Shown here: positions 15,430 through 23,314 of the stretch, piece after piece
Layout: each line of letters begins with the position of its first letter
Position numbering within the stretch: position 1 is the stretch's first letter
NCBI GenBank assembly: GCA_002449575.1
Contig: DJXC01000193.1
Coordinates: 1 to 25,479, forward strand
Direction: 5' to 3'
DNA: 25,479 nucleotides
Source: Ruminococcus sp. UBA7014
GTDB lineage: Bacteria; Bacillota; Clostridia; Oscillospirales; Ruminococcaceae
Made by a program: the position numbers and the translations under genes
Notes under the pieces: generated by a model
Told to the model about the DNA's origin: nothing
Seen by the model: the letters and a program-made list of their open reading frames with translations, nothing else
Databases searched by the model: none

Positions 15430-16113
15430 TCACTTCTTGTTATATTTTTTATAGCCGGGGTGTTTTCCGGTGACTTTATAATTTTTGCGCATACTGCACA
15501 GACGGTCGATATTTTCACGGGAAATTTCCTGTGCACCGCCGAGCAGATGGGCATTCAGACTGATTTTGGCATATAATTCGAGTGTTTCCATTCTGTAGTA
15601 AGCCGTCAGCAGGTCAGAACCGACAGTTAATGCACCATGATTCTGCAATAACATGACATCATGTTCCTGGAGATAGGGTTTAATCGCTTCCGGCACTTCA
15701 TCTGTTGAGGGTGTTCCGTAAGGTGTCACCGGTACAGAACCGATTGCAATGACAGATTCAATCATAGAATACTGGTCAAGTGCGATATTGGCAACGGCAT
15801 AGCCCGTTGCTGTCGGCGGATGGGCATGTACCACACCGTTGACATCTTCCCGCTCACGATAGCAGCACAGATGCATTTTAATTTCTGAAGACGGTCTGTA
15901 ACCGTCCTGCCCTTCGATAACTTCGCCTTTATCATTAATTCTGACAAGTTTTTCCGGGGTGATAAAGCTTTTGCTGATGCCTGTCGGTGTTGCCAGAAAT
16001 GTGCCGTCTTCCAGACGAACTGAAACATTTCCATCGTTGGCGGCAACCCAGCCAAGCTGCCACATTTTATGACAAACATCACAGATTTCATCTTTTACCT
16101 GATTCAAATTCAT
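15430..16113 (-). CDS. fucA: L-fuculose-1-phosphate aldolase (class II aldolase family)
   Basis: FucA splits L-fuculose 1-phosphate into L-lactaldehyde and dihydroxyacetone phosphate using Zn2+. Key residues are visible: Glu77 in SSEIKMH, His96 and His98 in VVHAHPP, and His159 in QNHGALT. At 227 aa it is close to the usual size of about 215. The start is ATG 16113, ten bases after AAGGAG; the ATG at 16122 is only one base from that RBS and is unlikely. The RBS abuts the stop of the upstream dockerin gene. The family also includes ribulose-5-phosphate 4-epimerase and rhamnulose-phosphate aldolase, and the adjacent fucose isomerase decides for fuculose phosphate. No lactaldehyde reductase or microcompartment gene is in the window, so the fate of lactaldehyde is not visible. 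Confidence 0.87.
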   Translation of the reverse strand: MNLNQVKDEICDVCHKMWQLGWVAANDGNVSVRLEDGTFLATPTGISKSFITPEKLVRINDKGEVIEGQDGYRPSSEIKMHLCCYREREDVNGVVHAHPPTATGYAVANIALDQYSMIESVIAIGSVPVTPYGTPSTDEVPEAIKPYLQEHDVMLLQNHGALTVGSDLLTAYYRMETLELYAKISLNAHLLGGAQEISRENIDRLCSMRKNYKVTGKHPGYKKYNKK

Positions 16114-16128
16114 AAATTTCATACTCCT

Positions 16129-17430
16129 TTACTGTCTTATCAGTTCCGTATAACCATACGGAATGCCTGTTCTGCTGCCGACATAGAAATTATTTCCATC
16201 TTGTGCAACAGTTTCATTGAACATTGAAGTGATGACTGTATTTCCGTCTGTTGTAGTGTATCTGTCCTCATCCTTGATATAATCGTCCCATGCCTGCATG
16301 ACTTTATCTTGTGTATCCATATCGGAACTGGTAATCTGTGTTCCGCTGGAACTGTAAGAGCCTGCTGCCTCTGCAATCGCCTGTTCCGTTCTGTAATTAA
16401 TAACCATATTCATGATTTGTTTGATAACATAGGCATTTGCTGAATAAAATGCCCCTGTGAAATAGCCGTTGGCGACAATCATTTCATAATCGCTGTAATA
16501 CTTGTCAAAAGCTTCTCTGTCCGTTGCAGTAAAAGAAACTGTATTGACAACATTCCACCATGTTTCTGTGATATTCAGAAAGACTTTGGTATAGCCGTAC
16601 TGATAAGCCGAAACTGCACATCCATATTCTGCATAGCCATTACCGATTCGGTACTGACGGCGGGCGACAGTACCTTCTGCCCCCATCGGAGTAATAACAT
16701 ATCGGCTGTAAGCCCTAGCAGTGTTGATACCGCCGGAATAAAACTGTTGTGTATAGTTGTCAATCGCCTGCTGATGTGCTGCAGGAATCTCCATATCTCT
16801 GAGAAATTCTGCATTAGAGAAGTTATTCTGAATCAGATAATCAATATAAGATGATGCATTCATATAAGGGGCAAAAGTGATAAAATTGGATAAATCCGCA
16901 CCATATCCACGGTCGCTCGCCTGTTCATAGGTCTGTTCAGAGGCAATCTGAACGCTTGCCTTCCCGTCAGGACTTGTAAAAACCGTAATTTCCTGACCGG
17001 GCATAGGATTGATAAGCCCCCAGTTGCCGTACGTTTCTGCTGTCCAGCCTTCCGGAATAATTCCTTCAAAAGCAACTGCACCGATTTGCTGGTCTATCAG
17101 TCCGATTCTCTGATAAACTTTTCCCTGATTTGTCATATTCTCACCACTTTCTGTCAATTTTAAAAGTTCACGTTTCATCAGACAGAAATCAAATATATTA
17201 AGAATTCCGTCTTCATTAAAATCGGCTTTCTGCCAGTCTGCAAGATGTGTATCTGGTACAGCATGAAGCCATTTTTGCAGGAGTATTATATCAGTTACAC
17301 CGAAAGAACCGTCCCCACTGACATCTCCTTTTTCTGGTTCAGCAGCAATAAGCTGTATATTTTGTCCCGCAGTACAAGTCATACACATAAGCACGGCTGC
17401 AAAAAATTCTGCTATACGCTTAATCTTCAT
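16129..17430 (-). CDS. Secreted dockerin protein with uncharacterised C-terminal domain
   Basis: This 433-aa protein begins with a signal peptide (about 1-30, ending near IAAEPEK). A type I dockerin follows at about 35-92, with two calcium-binding repeats, GDVSGDGSFGVTD and ADFNEDGILNIFD, each followed by a helix (ILLQKWLHA, CLMKRELLK). The remaining 340 residues, rich in aromatic residues, Asn and Gln, start around GKVYQRIGLIDQQIG and include PEGWTAETYGNWG, SPDGKASVQIA and AEYGCAVSAYQYG; I do not recognise a catalytic family. The true start is probably ATG 17430, ten bases after AAGGAG; a GTG at 17439 is one base from it. It is the first gene of the fucose operon and ends 15 bp before fucA. 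A surface role in capturing or processing fucosylated glycans is an inference from this context only. Confidence 0.85.
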   Translation of the reverse strand: MKIKRIAEFFAAVLMCMTCTAGQNIQLIAAEPEKGDVSGDGSFGVTDIILLQKWLHAVPDTHLADWQKADFNEDGILNIFDFCLMKRELLKLTESGENMTNQGKVYQRIGLIDQQIGAVAFEGIIPEGWTAETYGNWGLINPMPGQEITVFTSPDGKASVQIASEQTYEQASDRGYGADLSNFITFAPYMNASSYIDYLIQNNFSNAEFLRDMEIPAAHQQAIDNYTQQFYSGGINTARAYSRYVITPMGAEGTVARRQYRIGNGYAEYGCAVSAYQYGYTKVFLNITETWWNVVNTVSFTATDREAFDKYYSDYEMIVANGYFTGAFYSANAYVIKQIMNMVINYRTEQAIAEAAGSYSSSGTQITSSDMDTQDKVMQAWDDYIKDEDRYTTTDGNTVITSMFNETVAQDGNNFYVGSRTGIPYGYTELIRQ

Positions 17431-17473
17431 AAATTTCACGCTCCTTCTGACGAAAACACAATCTTTCTCACTT

Positions 17474-17502
17474 ATTATACACTATTTTAGCTATTTTGTC
17501 CA
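17474..17502 (-). promoter_or_regulatory. Promoter of the dockerin-fucA-kinase-fucI operon
   Basis: On the minus strand, TGGACA (17497-17502), a 17-bp spacer and consensus TATAAT (17474-17479). Upstream of the -35 is the A-rich element GAAAAAACAC, shared with two other promoters in the window. The leader before ATG 17430 is about 35 nt. The spacer contains the palindrome TAGCTA. I see no CRE-like catabolite site that I can support. Confidence 0.8.
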
Positions 17503-17583
17503 GTGTTTTTTCAAAAAAATATCAGAAAAATCAGATTCCGGAAAAGCTTTTAAAAATATTTTCAAAAATTTCAGATTCCTGTA

Positions 17584-17612
17584 TTGACGGAATGAAAATT
17601 ATCCGCTATAAT
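17584..17612 (+). promoter_or_regulatory. Promoter of the rpe-hprK-murB-rapZ-whiA cluster
   Basis: TTGACG (17584-17589), a 17-bp spacer and consensus TATAAT (17607-17612). It lies about 40 bp before the rpe start and diverges from the fucose operon promoter. The roughly 80 bp between the two -35 boxes is A/T-rich and holds nothing else I can name. Confidence 0.82.
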
Positions 17613-17652
17613 AGAAGATAGATAAAAATAAAACAGAGAGGTAGGATTTATC

Positions 17653-18411
17653 TTGAATACAAAAATTGCCGCATCATTACTCAGTGCAGATATTCTGCAT
17701 CTGGGAGATGAACTGGAACGAATCCGGAACGCCGGGATTGACTGGCTGCATTATGATGTCATGGACGGCTGGTTCGTCCCGAATCTGGCGTTTGGTCTGC
17801 CGGAACTGCAAGCCATTTCCAAAGGGACAGATATGTTTCTGGATATCCATCTGATGATGAACAATCCAGCACTATATATCCGGAATTTTGCCAAATCCGG
17901 CGCAGATTTAATTACATTCCATCTGGAAAGCATGAGCGACCCGTTCACAACGATTCAGACTATCCGGGAATATCAGAAAAAAGCAGGTATCTCTATTAAA
18001 CCGAGAACACCGGCGAAAGCCCTTCTGCCGTTTTTGGATGACATTGATGTGATTCTGGTTATGACAGTTGAACCCGGTTTCGGCGGTCAGAGCTATATGC
18101 ACGATGTCACCCCAAAAATTGCAGAAATCCGGAATATGATTCAGGACAAAAACATTAAAATAGAAGTAGACGGCGGTATCGACAATACAACAGCCCCGGA
18201 AGCAATCTCTGCCGGTGCAGATATTCTTGTTTCCGGAAGTTACCTGTTCAAACAGAAAGATATGAAACAGGCAGTTGACAATTTCAGAACGATAGCAGAA
18301 AAATCACCGAAGGGCGACGGTGTGAATGATTATTTTTTACGGGAACAGGAAATGACAAATCTGTCTCGACAGTCACGGGAAAAGACGGACAAAAATTCCC
18401 GTGTGGATTGA
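17653..18411 (+). CDS. rpe: Ribulose-phosphate 3-epimerase with C-terminal tail
   Basis: Rpe interconverts D-ribulose 5-phosphate and D-xylulose 5-phosphate in the pentose phosphate pathway. The TIM-barrel signatures are all present: ASLLSAD (7-13), HYDVMDGWFVPN (33-44) with Asp35, DIHLMM (64-69), MTVEPGFGGQ (137-146) and EVDGGI (171-176) with Asp173. The start is TTG at 17653 with an AGAGAGGTAGGA RBS region; no ATG occurs before the catalytic core. At 252 aa it is about 30 longer than usual: a charged tail of about 35 residues follows the last barrel helix and contains an inverted repeat at the DNA level. In a xylan-degrading organism this enzyme connects xylose use to the pentose phosphate pathway. 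Confidence 0.94.
   Translation: MNTKIAASLLSADILHLGDELERIRNAGIDWLHYDVMDGWFVPNLAFGLPELQAISKGTDMFLDIHLMMNNPALYIRNFAKSGADLITFHLESMSDPFTTIQTIREYQKKAGISIKPRTPAKALLPFLDDIDVILVMTVEPGFGGQSYMHDVTPKIAEIRNMIQDKNIKIEVDGGIDNTTAPEAISAGADILVSGSYLFKQKDMKQAVDNFRTIAEKSPKGDGVNDYFLREQEMTNLSRQSREKTDKNSRVD
18374..18403. repeat. Inverted repeat in the rpe tail
   Basis: CACGGGAA (18374-18381) and TTCCCGTG (18396-18403) form a perfect 8-bp stem with a 14-nt loop, inside the end of rpe and just before the next start codon. No U-tract follows, so it is not a terminator. In the mRNA it could shield the region ahead of ATG 18416. Confidence 0.45.
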
Positions 18412-18415
18412 AATC

Positions 18416-19579
18416 ATGAAAATCAAACCCAAAGGCACAAAAATCTACCGCCGGAAAGACAGAATCGCCTATCATAAGAAAATCCGGCAGGATACCGGCT
18501 CGGCGGTTGTCACGCTCCTGATTGCCGGCGTGCTGGGCTTTGTCGGCTACAGTGCCGGAAAGCCTGTCATTGCTTTTCTACAGGAAAGAAATTTTCTTGC
18601 ACCGCCGTCAGCCTATCATCAGAAAACACTTTCCGCAGAAGAAGTTACCGAAACTTCTGCCGTTCCGGAAGAAAATTTTGAACCGGAATCCCTCCCGACT
18701 GAAACGGAAACCATTCCCCCCACAGAAATAGAAACAGAAGAAAATCTCGGCTTTGTCCAGAAAGCACCGTCAATTCAGGGCTATCTTCTGAATGAATCCA
18801 GTCTCATGACAGAAGCTGCTTTTCACGAAGCACTCGAACAGTTGCCGGACGGCATTTCTCATCTGCTGATTCCTCTGAAAACGAAAGGCGGGAATATCTG
18901 GTATGCAACCTCTGTCAAGGACGCTGCCAGAAGCAACGCAGTACAGGCATTTCTGCCACTGACACAAATTTTTCAGGAAGTTTCTGCAAAAGGCATTGAA
19001 CCTGTTGCTATGCTGAATACTCTGGAAGATTCTGTCTTTCCGAAAAATTCTCCGGAAGCTTCTTATCTGATACAGAATTCCGGAGAGGTCTGGACAGATA
19101 AATCCACTGCTGACCCTGTACTCTGGCTTTCGCCATTCAGTTCACTGACACAGGACTATCTTTCCGCATTCGCCGAAGAAATTGAAACAGCCGGATTCCG
19201 GACTATTGTATGTGACGGACTGGCATTTCCCAATTTTCCGAGAACTGACCTCCCGTCACTCGACCCGAAGTGCAGTGAGTCTGACCGTTATCAGTATCTG
19301 ACAGAACTGCTCACGGCAATGCGTGAAAAAGCTCCGGAATCAGTTTTCTTTGTCCGTGTGGACGGTAACAGCGTACGCAACGGCGATACGGAAGCTGTTT
19401 CTGCTGCTGAATCTTTTCCGGCAGACTGTCTGCTGGTTTCCGGCAGCCCCGACACACAGGAGGAACTGCAAAATCTGAAAGAAATTTCTGGGTCTGTTCC
19501 GGTCATTCTCGAATATCCCGGTGATACCGTTCCTGAAAATCTGAAACTGAAAAGTTATGTCCTGCACCCTCAGGAATAA
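18416..19579 (+). CDS. Membrane-anchored DUF4015-like (putative glycoside hydrolase) protein
   Basis: This 387-aa protein has a basic cytoplasmic start (about 20 of the first 25 residues polar or basic), one membrane helix at about 28-56, and a Thr/Glu/Pro-rich extracellular linker (about 70-112). A C-terminal domain (about 118-387) resembles the TIM barrel of DUF4015 putative glycoside hydrolases. The best match is WLSPFSSLTQDYLSAFAEEI followed by GFRTIVCDGLAFP, which mirrors the family's pattern of a domain-wide helix and then a strand ending in an acidic residue and FP. The similarity is weak and the family's usual double acidic motif appears reduced to a single Asp, so activity is uncertain. 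ATG 18416, five bases after the rpe stop, is chosen over GTG 18401. No clear RBS is seen, which suggests coupling to rpe. It lies 27 bp before hprK. Confidence 0.7.
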   Translation: MKIKPKGTKIYRRKDRIAYHKKIRQDTGSAVVTLLIAGVLGFVGYSAGKPVIAFLQERNFLAPPSAYHQKTLSAEEVTETSAVPEENFEPESLPTETETIPPTEIETEENLGFVQKAPSIQGYLLNESSLMTEAAFHEALEQLPDGISHLLIPLKTKGGNIWYATSVKDAARSNAVQAFLPLTQIFQEVSAKGIEPVAMLNTLEDSVFPKNSPEASYLIQNSGEVWTDKSTADPVLWLSPFSSLTQDYLSAFAEEIETAGFRTIVCDGLAFPNFPRTDLPSLDPKCSESDRYQYLTELLTAMREKAPESVFFVRVDGNSVRNGDTEAVSAAESFPADCLLVSGSPDTQEELQNLKEISGSVPVILEYPGDTVPENLKLKSYVLHPQE

Positions 19580-19606
19580 AAATATAAATGTAAGGAGTTT
19601 TATCTT

Positions 19607-20566
19607 ATGGCAGAAAAATTTACAATTTCACTCAAAAAAATTATTGATGAATTCAAACTTGAAGTCATTTATACCCCCAAAGACCCGGCAGAACTGCTGA
19701 TTGACGAAAATGATGTCAACCGCCCCGGTTTGCAGCTTATGGGATTCTATGAATATTTCAACCCGGAAAGAATCCAGATTATTGGCAAAATGGAATTCGC
19801 CTATCTGTCAACAATTGACGAAAAAACCCGCCGTGAACGTCTGGAACTGCTGTTTTCCCAGAAACTTCCGGCTCTGATTATTACCAGAGAACTCCCCTAT
19901 TTTTCTGAAATGCTGGAACTTGCCCAAAAATATGAAATGCCGCTGCTCAGAAGCAAGGAAAGTACCTCGAATTTTATGTCCGGTCTGATTGCTTTTCTGA
20001 ATCTGAATCTTGCGCCCAGAATTACCCGTCATGGTGTATTGATTGAAATCTACGGCGAAGGCGTATTTCTGACTGGTGAAAGCGGTGTCGGCAAGAGTGA
20101 AACAGCGATTGAACTGGTTAAGCGTGGGCATCGCCTCGTTGCAGATGATGCTGTCGAAATTCGCAAAGTCTCTAATATCAGTCTTGTCGGCAGTTCACCG
20201 GATAATATCCGTCATTTTCTGGAGCTGCGTGGTATCGGGATTATCAATGCACGCCGCCTGTTTGGTATGGGTGCAGTCAAAATGACTGAAAAAATTGATT
20301 TGGTCGTTGAAATGGAACTTTGGAATCCGGAAAAAATCTATGACAGAATGGGAATAGATACAGAATATGCTTCGATTCTTGGCGTGAAAGTGCCTTCTTT
20401 AACAATTCCGGTAAAACCCGGCAGAAATCTCGCTGTCATTCTGGAAGTCGCTGCCATGAATAACCGTCAGAAAAAAATGGGCTATAATGCCGCAACGGAA
20501 CTCCTTGACCGTCTTGGCATGGATATGGAAGGCACAGAAACTATCAAAGACTATGATGCATTTTAA
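19607..20566 (+). CDS. hprK: HPr kinase/phosphorylase
   Basis: HprK phosphorylates HPr on Ser46 in response to glycolytic intermediates and reverses the reaction at high phosphate, controlling carbon catabolite repression through CcpA. The 319-aa protein has the normal two-domain form. Residue His142 is in RHGVLIE, Walker A is GESGVGKS at 157-164, and VADDAVEI (178-185) and the family signature LELRGIGIINARRLFG (205-220) follow. The C-terminal KVPSLTIPVKPGRN segment is conserved. The RBS AAGGAG precedes the ATG. It is in the cluster with murB (17 bp gap), rapZ and whiA, a gene order common in clostridia. Confidence 0.96.
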   Translation: MAEKFTISLKKIIDEFKLEVIYTPKDPAELLIDENDVNRPGLQLMGFYEYFNPERIQIIGKMEFAYLSTIDEKTRRERLELLFSQKLPALIITRELPYFSEMLELAQKYEMPLLRSKESTSNFMSGLIAFLNLNLAPRITRHGVLIEIYGEGVFLTGESGVGKSETAIELVKRGHRLVADDAVEIRKVSNISLVGSSPDNIRHFLELRGIGIINARRLFGMGAVKMTEKIDLVVEMELWNPEKIYDRMGIDTEYASILGVKVPSLTIPVKPGRNLAVILEVAAMNNRQKKMGYNAATELLDRLGMDMEGTETIKDYDAF

Positions 20567-20583
20567 TTGGAGGGCTTATATTC

Positions 20584-21513
20584 ATGAAAAATAAACTGCA
20601 ACAGCTTTGTGACAGTTATCAGATGGAATTTATGACTGATGTACCGCTTGACGGACATACAACATTTCATATCGGCGGAAATGCTGATTACTGGATAGAA
20701 GTTAATTCTGTACAGGGACTCAGTGCCGCTCTGCGGTTCTGCTGTGAAAATCATCTGCCCTATTTTGTCATGGGCAGAGGGAGCAACATTCTGGCATCTG
20801 ATAATGGCTTTCAAGGTGTGATTCTGCATATTGGCAATGCATTTTCCAGTATCACAGCTGACGGAGATACTTTGACTTGTCAGGCTGGTGCATCACTGGC
20901 AGCAGCAGCCACTTTGGCATCCAGAAAACAGCTTTCCGGCATGGAAGCCCTGAGCGGTATCCCCGGTACAGTCGGTGGTGCTTTGTTTATGAATGCCGGT
21001 GCATACCAACACGAAATGAAAGATATTGTCACTTCCTGTACCTATCTGGACAGTACCGGAACAGAACATATTCTTGAACAGGAGAAACTGAATTTATCCT
21101 ACCGGCACAGCTTTTTTACAGAACATCCGGACTGCATTATCACATCTGTTACAATGCATCTGCAAAAAGACAATCCGGAAGAAATTCTCTCCAGAATGAA
21201 AGAATATTCCAGACGCAGAAAAGAAAAACAACCTTTGGAGTATCCCAGTGCCGGAAGTACGTTCAAAAGACCAAAAGACGGTTATGCTTCACAATTGATT
21301 GATGAATGTGGTCTGAAAGGCTATCAGGTAGGCGATGCACAAGTCAGCGAAAAACATGCAGGATTTGTCATTAACCGCAGTCATGCCACTTGTGCGGAAG
21401 TTCTCCGTCTGTGCCGTGATGTGCGTGATAAAGTTTTTGCAGAAAAAGGCTGTGTTCTGGAACTTGAACCGGTGCTTCTGGGTGTGCAGGCAGGTGAATT
21501 TTCATGCAGCTGA
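20584..21513 (+). CDS. murB: UDP-N-acetylenolpyruvoylglucosamine reductase
   Basis: MurB reduces the enolpyruvyl group to make UDP-N-acetylmuramic acid, a cytoplasmic step in peptidoglycan synthesis using FAD and NADPH. The FAD-binding signatures VMGRGSNIL (62-70) and SGIPGTVGGALFMNAGAY (124-141) are visible, and PSAGSTFKRP (221-230) carries the catalytic Ser225. A Glu near the C-terminus (Glu295 in LELEPVLLG) completes the set. At 309 aa it has the short type II length. The RBS GGAGGG precedes the ATG at 20584. Its last 10 bases overlap rapZ. Confidence 0.96.
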   Translation: MKNKLQQLCDSYQMEFMTDVPLDGHTTFHIGGNADYWIEVNSVQGLSAALRFCCENHLPYFVMGRGSNILASDNGFQGVILHIGNAFSSITADGDTLTCQAGASLAAAATLASRKQLSGMEALSGIPGTVGGALFMNAGAYQHEMKDIVTSCTYLDSTGTEHILEQEKLNLSYRHSFFTEHPDCIITSVTMHLQKDNPEEILSRMKEYSRRRKEKQPLEYPSAGSTFKRPKDGYASQLIDECGLKGYQVGDAQVSEKHAGFVINRSHATCAEVLRLCRDVRDKVFAEKGCVLELEPVLLGVQAGEFSCS

Positions 21514-22370
21514 TTATTATTACAGGCATGTCCGGTTCGGGAAAGTCCACTGCAATGAAAGTACTGGAAGATATTGGCTTTTATTGTATTGACAACTTGC
21601 CGCCGCAATTTATCCCAAATTTTGCGGATGTCTGCACCCGTACCGGAGGCAGTCTGAACAAAGTTGCGATTGCTGTAGATATTCGCACCGGAGATATGTT
21701 TTCCGAAATTCACGAAGTTGTTAAAAAACTCAAAACAGATATGCCCGGCGAAGTGAAAATTATTTTTATGGAATCTGCCAATGAAATTTTGATTCAGCGA
21801 TATAAAGAAACACGCCGCCGTCATCCGCTTGCTGAAAAATATAACAGTCTTCTGGAAGCTCTTGAAGCTGAACGGGAGGCTCTCATGCCTCTGCGTTCAC
21901 AGGCAGATTATTATATCGAAACTTCCAAACTCAGTACTTCTCAGCTAGGGGAAGAAATCCGGGATGTTTTTCTGGAAAATCATCTGGATTCGATTGTTGT
22001 AAAAGTCATGTCATTCGGCTATAAATATGGTATTTCAGCAGAATCGGACTTAATTTTTGATGTCCGCTGTCTGCCGAATCCGTTCTATGTACCGGAACTC
22101 AAGACACATACCGGACAGGAAGCTTGTGTCCGGGATTATGTCATGCAGTTTCCGCAGTCACAGACTTTATTAAACAAAATCAATGATTTACTGGAATTTC
22201 TGCTGCCTTTATATATTTCAGAGGGAAAGAGTCAGCTTGTCATTGCGTTCGGCTGCACCGGCGGCAAGCACAGAAGTGTGACTTTTGCAGAACTGACGGC
22301 TGATTCTCTGAAAGAAAAAGGCTATCGGGTGTATAAAATGCACAGAGATATCAAAAAAGGAAAACACTGA
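21504..22370 (+). CDS. rapZ: RNase adapter / nucleotide-binding protein RapZ (YvcJ)
   Basis: RapZ-family proteins bind nucleotides. In E. coli RapZ senses glucosamine-6-phosphate and targets the sRNA GlmZ for RNase E cleavage; in Firmicutes (YvcJ) the role is less clear. The 288-aa protein has Walker A GMSGSGKS (8-15), YCIDNLPP (27-34), the DVRCLPNP motif near 187, and the C-terminal GCTGGKHRSV (250-259). It starts inside the end of murB (10-bp overlap), indicating translational coupling. It is followed 17 bp later by whiA, with no yvcK between. Confidence 0.95.
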   Translation: MQLIIITGMSGSGKSTAMKVLEDIGFYCIDNLPPQFIPNFADVCTRTGGSLNKVAIAVDIRTGDMFSEIHEVVKKLKTDMPGEVKIIFMESANEILIQRYKETRRRHPLAEKYNSLLEALEAEREALMPLRSQADYYIETSKLSTSQLGEEIRDVFLENHLDSIVVKVMSFGYKYGISAESDLIFDVRCLPNPFYVPELKTHTGQEACVRDYVMQFPQSQTLLNKINDLLEFLLPLYISEGKSQLVIAFGCTGGKHRSVTFAELTADSLKEKGYRVYKMHRDIKKGKH

Positions 22371-22387
22371 CAAGAGGGTGAAAAACT

Positions 22388-23287
22388 GTGTCTTTTTCGC
22401 ATGATGTCCGGGAATGTATCCGGAGTACTGTCAATGACCATGACAGGCGGTTTGCCTGCCTGTATGGAATGCTGCTATTCGGCAGAAATGTCACCCGTGA
22501 GGAAATCTGTCTGAAAAGTGAAAGTGAAGTGTTCCGTTCTGTGTTTCCGGTACTGCTGAAAACTGTATTCGGTGCGGCAGTGCCGCTGACTATCGAAACA
22601 AAGCCACGGAAAAACGGCATCGTTCTGACAATTTATAAAATTACCGGAAAGGAAGCTGTCACACAAATCCGGCATACATTTCATATTCACGAAGAACGCC
22701 GCATTGACATGCGGAATCTGCCTATGAACAGTATGGGCGCATTTTTGGGCGGCGTGTTTCTGACATGCGGCAGTGTGACTGACCCGCTGAAAGAATATCA
22801 TCTTGAATTTTCCGCACCGACAGAAGCCCTCTGTCAGGATTTATGTGATATTCTGTACAGTGTTGGTGTACATCCAAATGTCATGCAGAGAAAATATACA
22901 TGGTCAGCATATCTCAAAGTCAGCGAAGAAATTGAAGACTTGCTGACTTTTATCGGCGCACAGAAATGCACGCTGGAACTGATAGAAATCAAAATCAACA
23001 AAGAAGTGATTAATCAGATTAACCGGCGGAATAACTGCGATATGGCAAATATTGACAAGACAATTTCCGCTTCTGAAAAACAGTGCCGTGATATTCAGCA
23101 GATTATCCGGCATAACGGTCTGGAGAAGCTTTCTCCGGAATTGCGGGAACTTGCTGAACTCCGGCTTGAAAACCCGCATTTAAGCCTTGCGGAACTCGGT
23201 CAGATGCTGAAAAAACCTATCGGGCGTTCCGGGGTGAATCACCGTTTCCGGAAACTTTCTGCCATTGCGACAAACTATCCGGATTGA
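22388..23287 (+). CDS. whiA: DNA-binding protein WhiA
   Basis: WhiA combines a LAGLIDADG-homing-endonuclease-like N-terminal domain that has lost nuclease function with a C-terminal helix-turn-helix. It controls sporulation septation in Streptomyces and affects division and chromosome segregation in Bacillus. The 299-aa length is usual. NSMGAFLGGVFLTCGSV (about 114-130) is the LAGLIDADG-like core. The C-terminal HTH includes LSLAELGQMLKKPIGRSGVNHR. The start is GTG at 22388 after a GAGGGTG RBS. It follows rapZ and precedes dnaE by 27 bp. Confidence 0.95.
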   Translation: MSFSHDVRECIRSTVNDHDRRFACLYGMLLFGRNVTREEICLKSESEVFRSVFPVLLKTVFGAAVPLTIETKPRKNGIVLTIYKITGKEAVTQIRHTFHIHEERRIDMRNLPMNSMGAFLGGVFLTCGSVTDPLKEYHLEFSAPTEALCQDLCDILYSVGVHPNVMQRKYTWSAYLKVSEEIEDLLTFIGAQKCTLELIEIKINKEVINQINRRNNCDMANIDKTISASEKQCRDIQQIIRHNGLEKLSPELRELAELRLENPHLSLAELGQMLKKPIGRSGVNHRFRKLSAIATNYPD

Positions 23288-23314
23288 AATTCTGATGATA
23301 TAGGGGGATTATTT

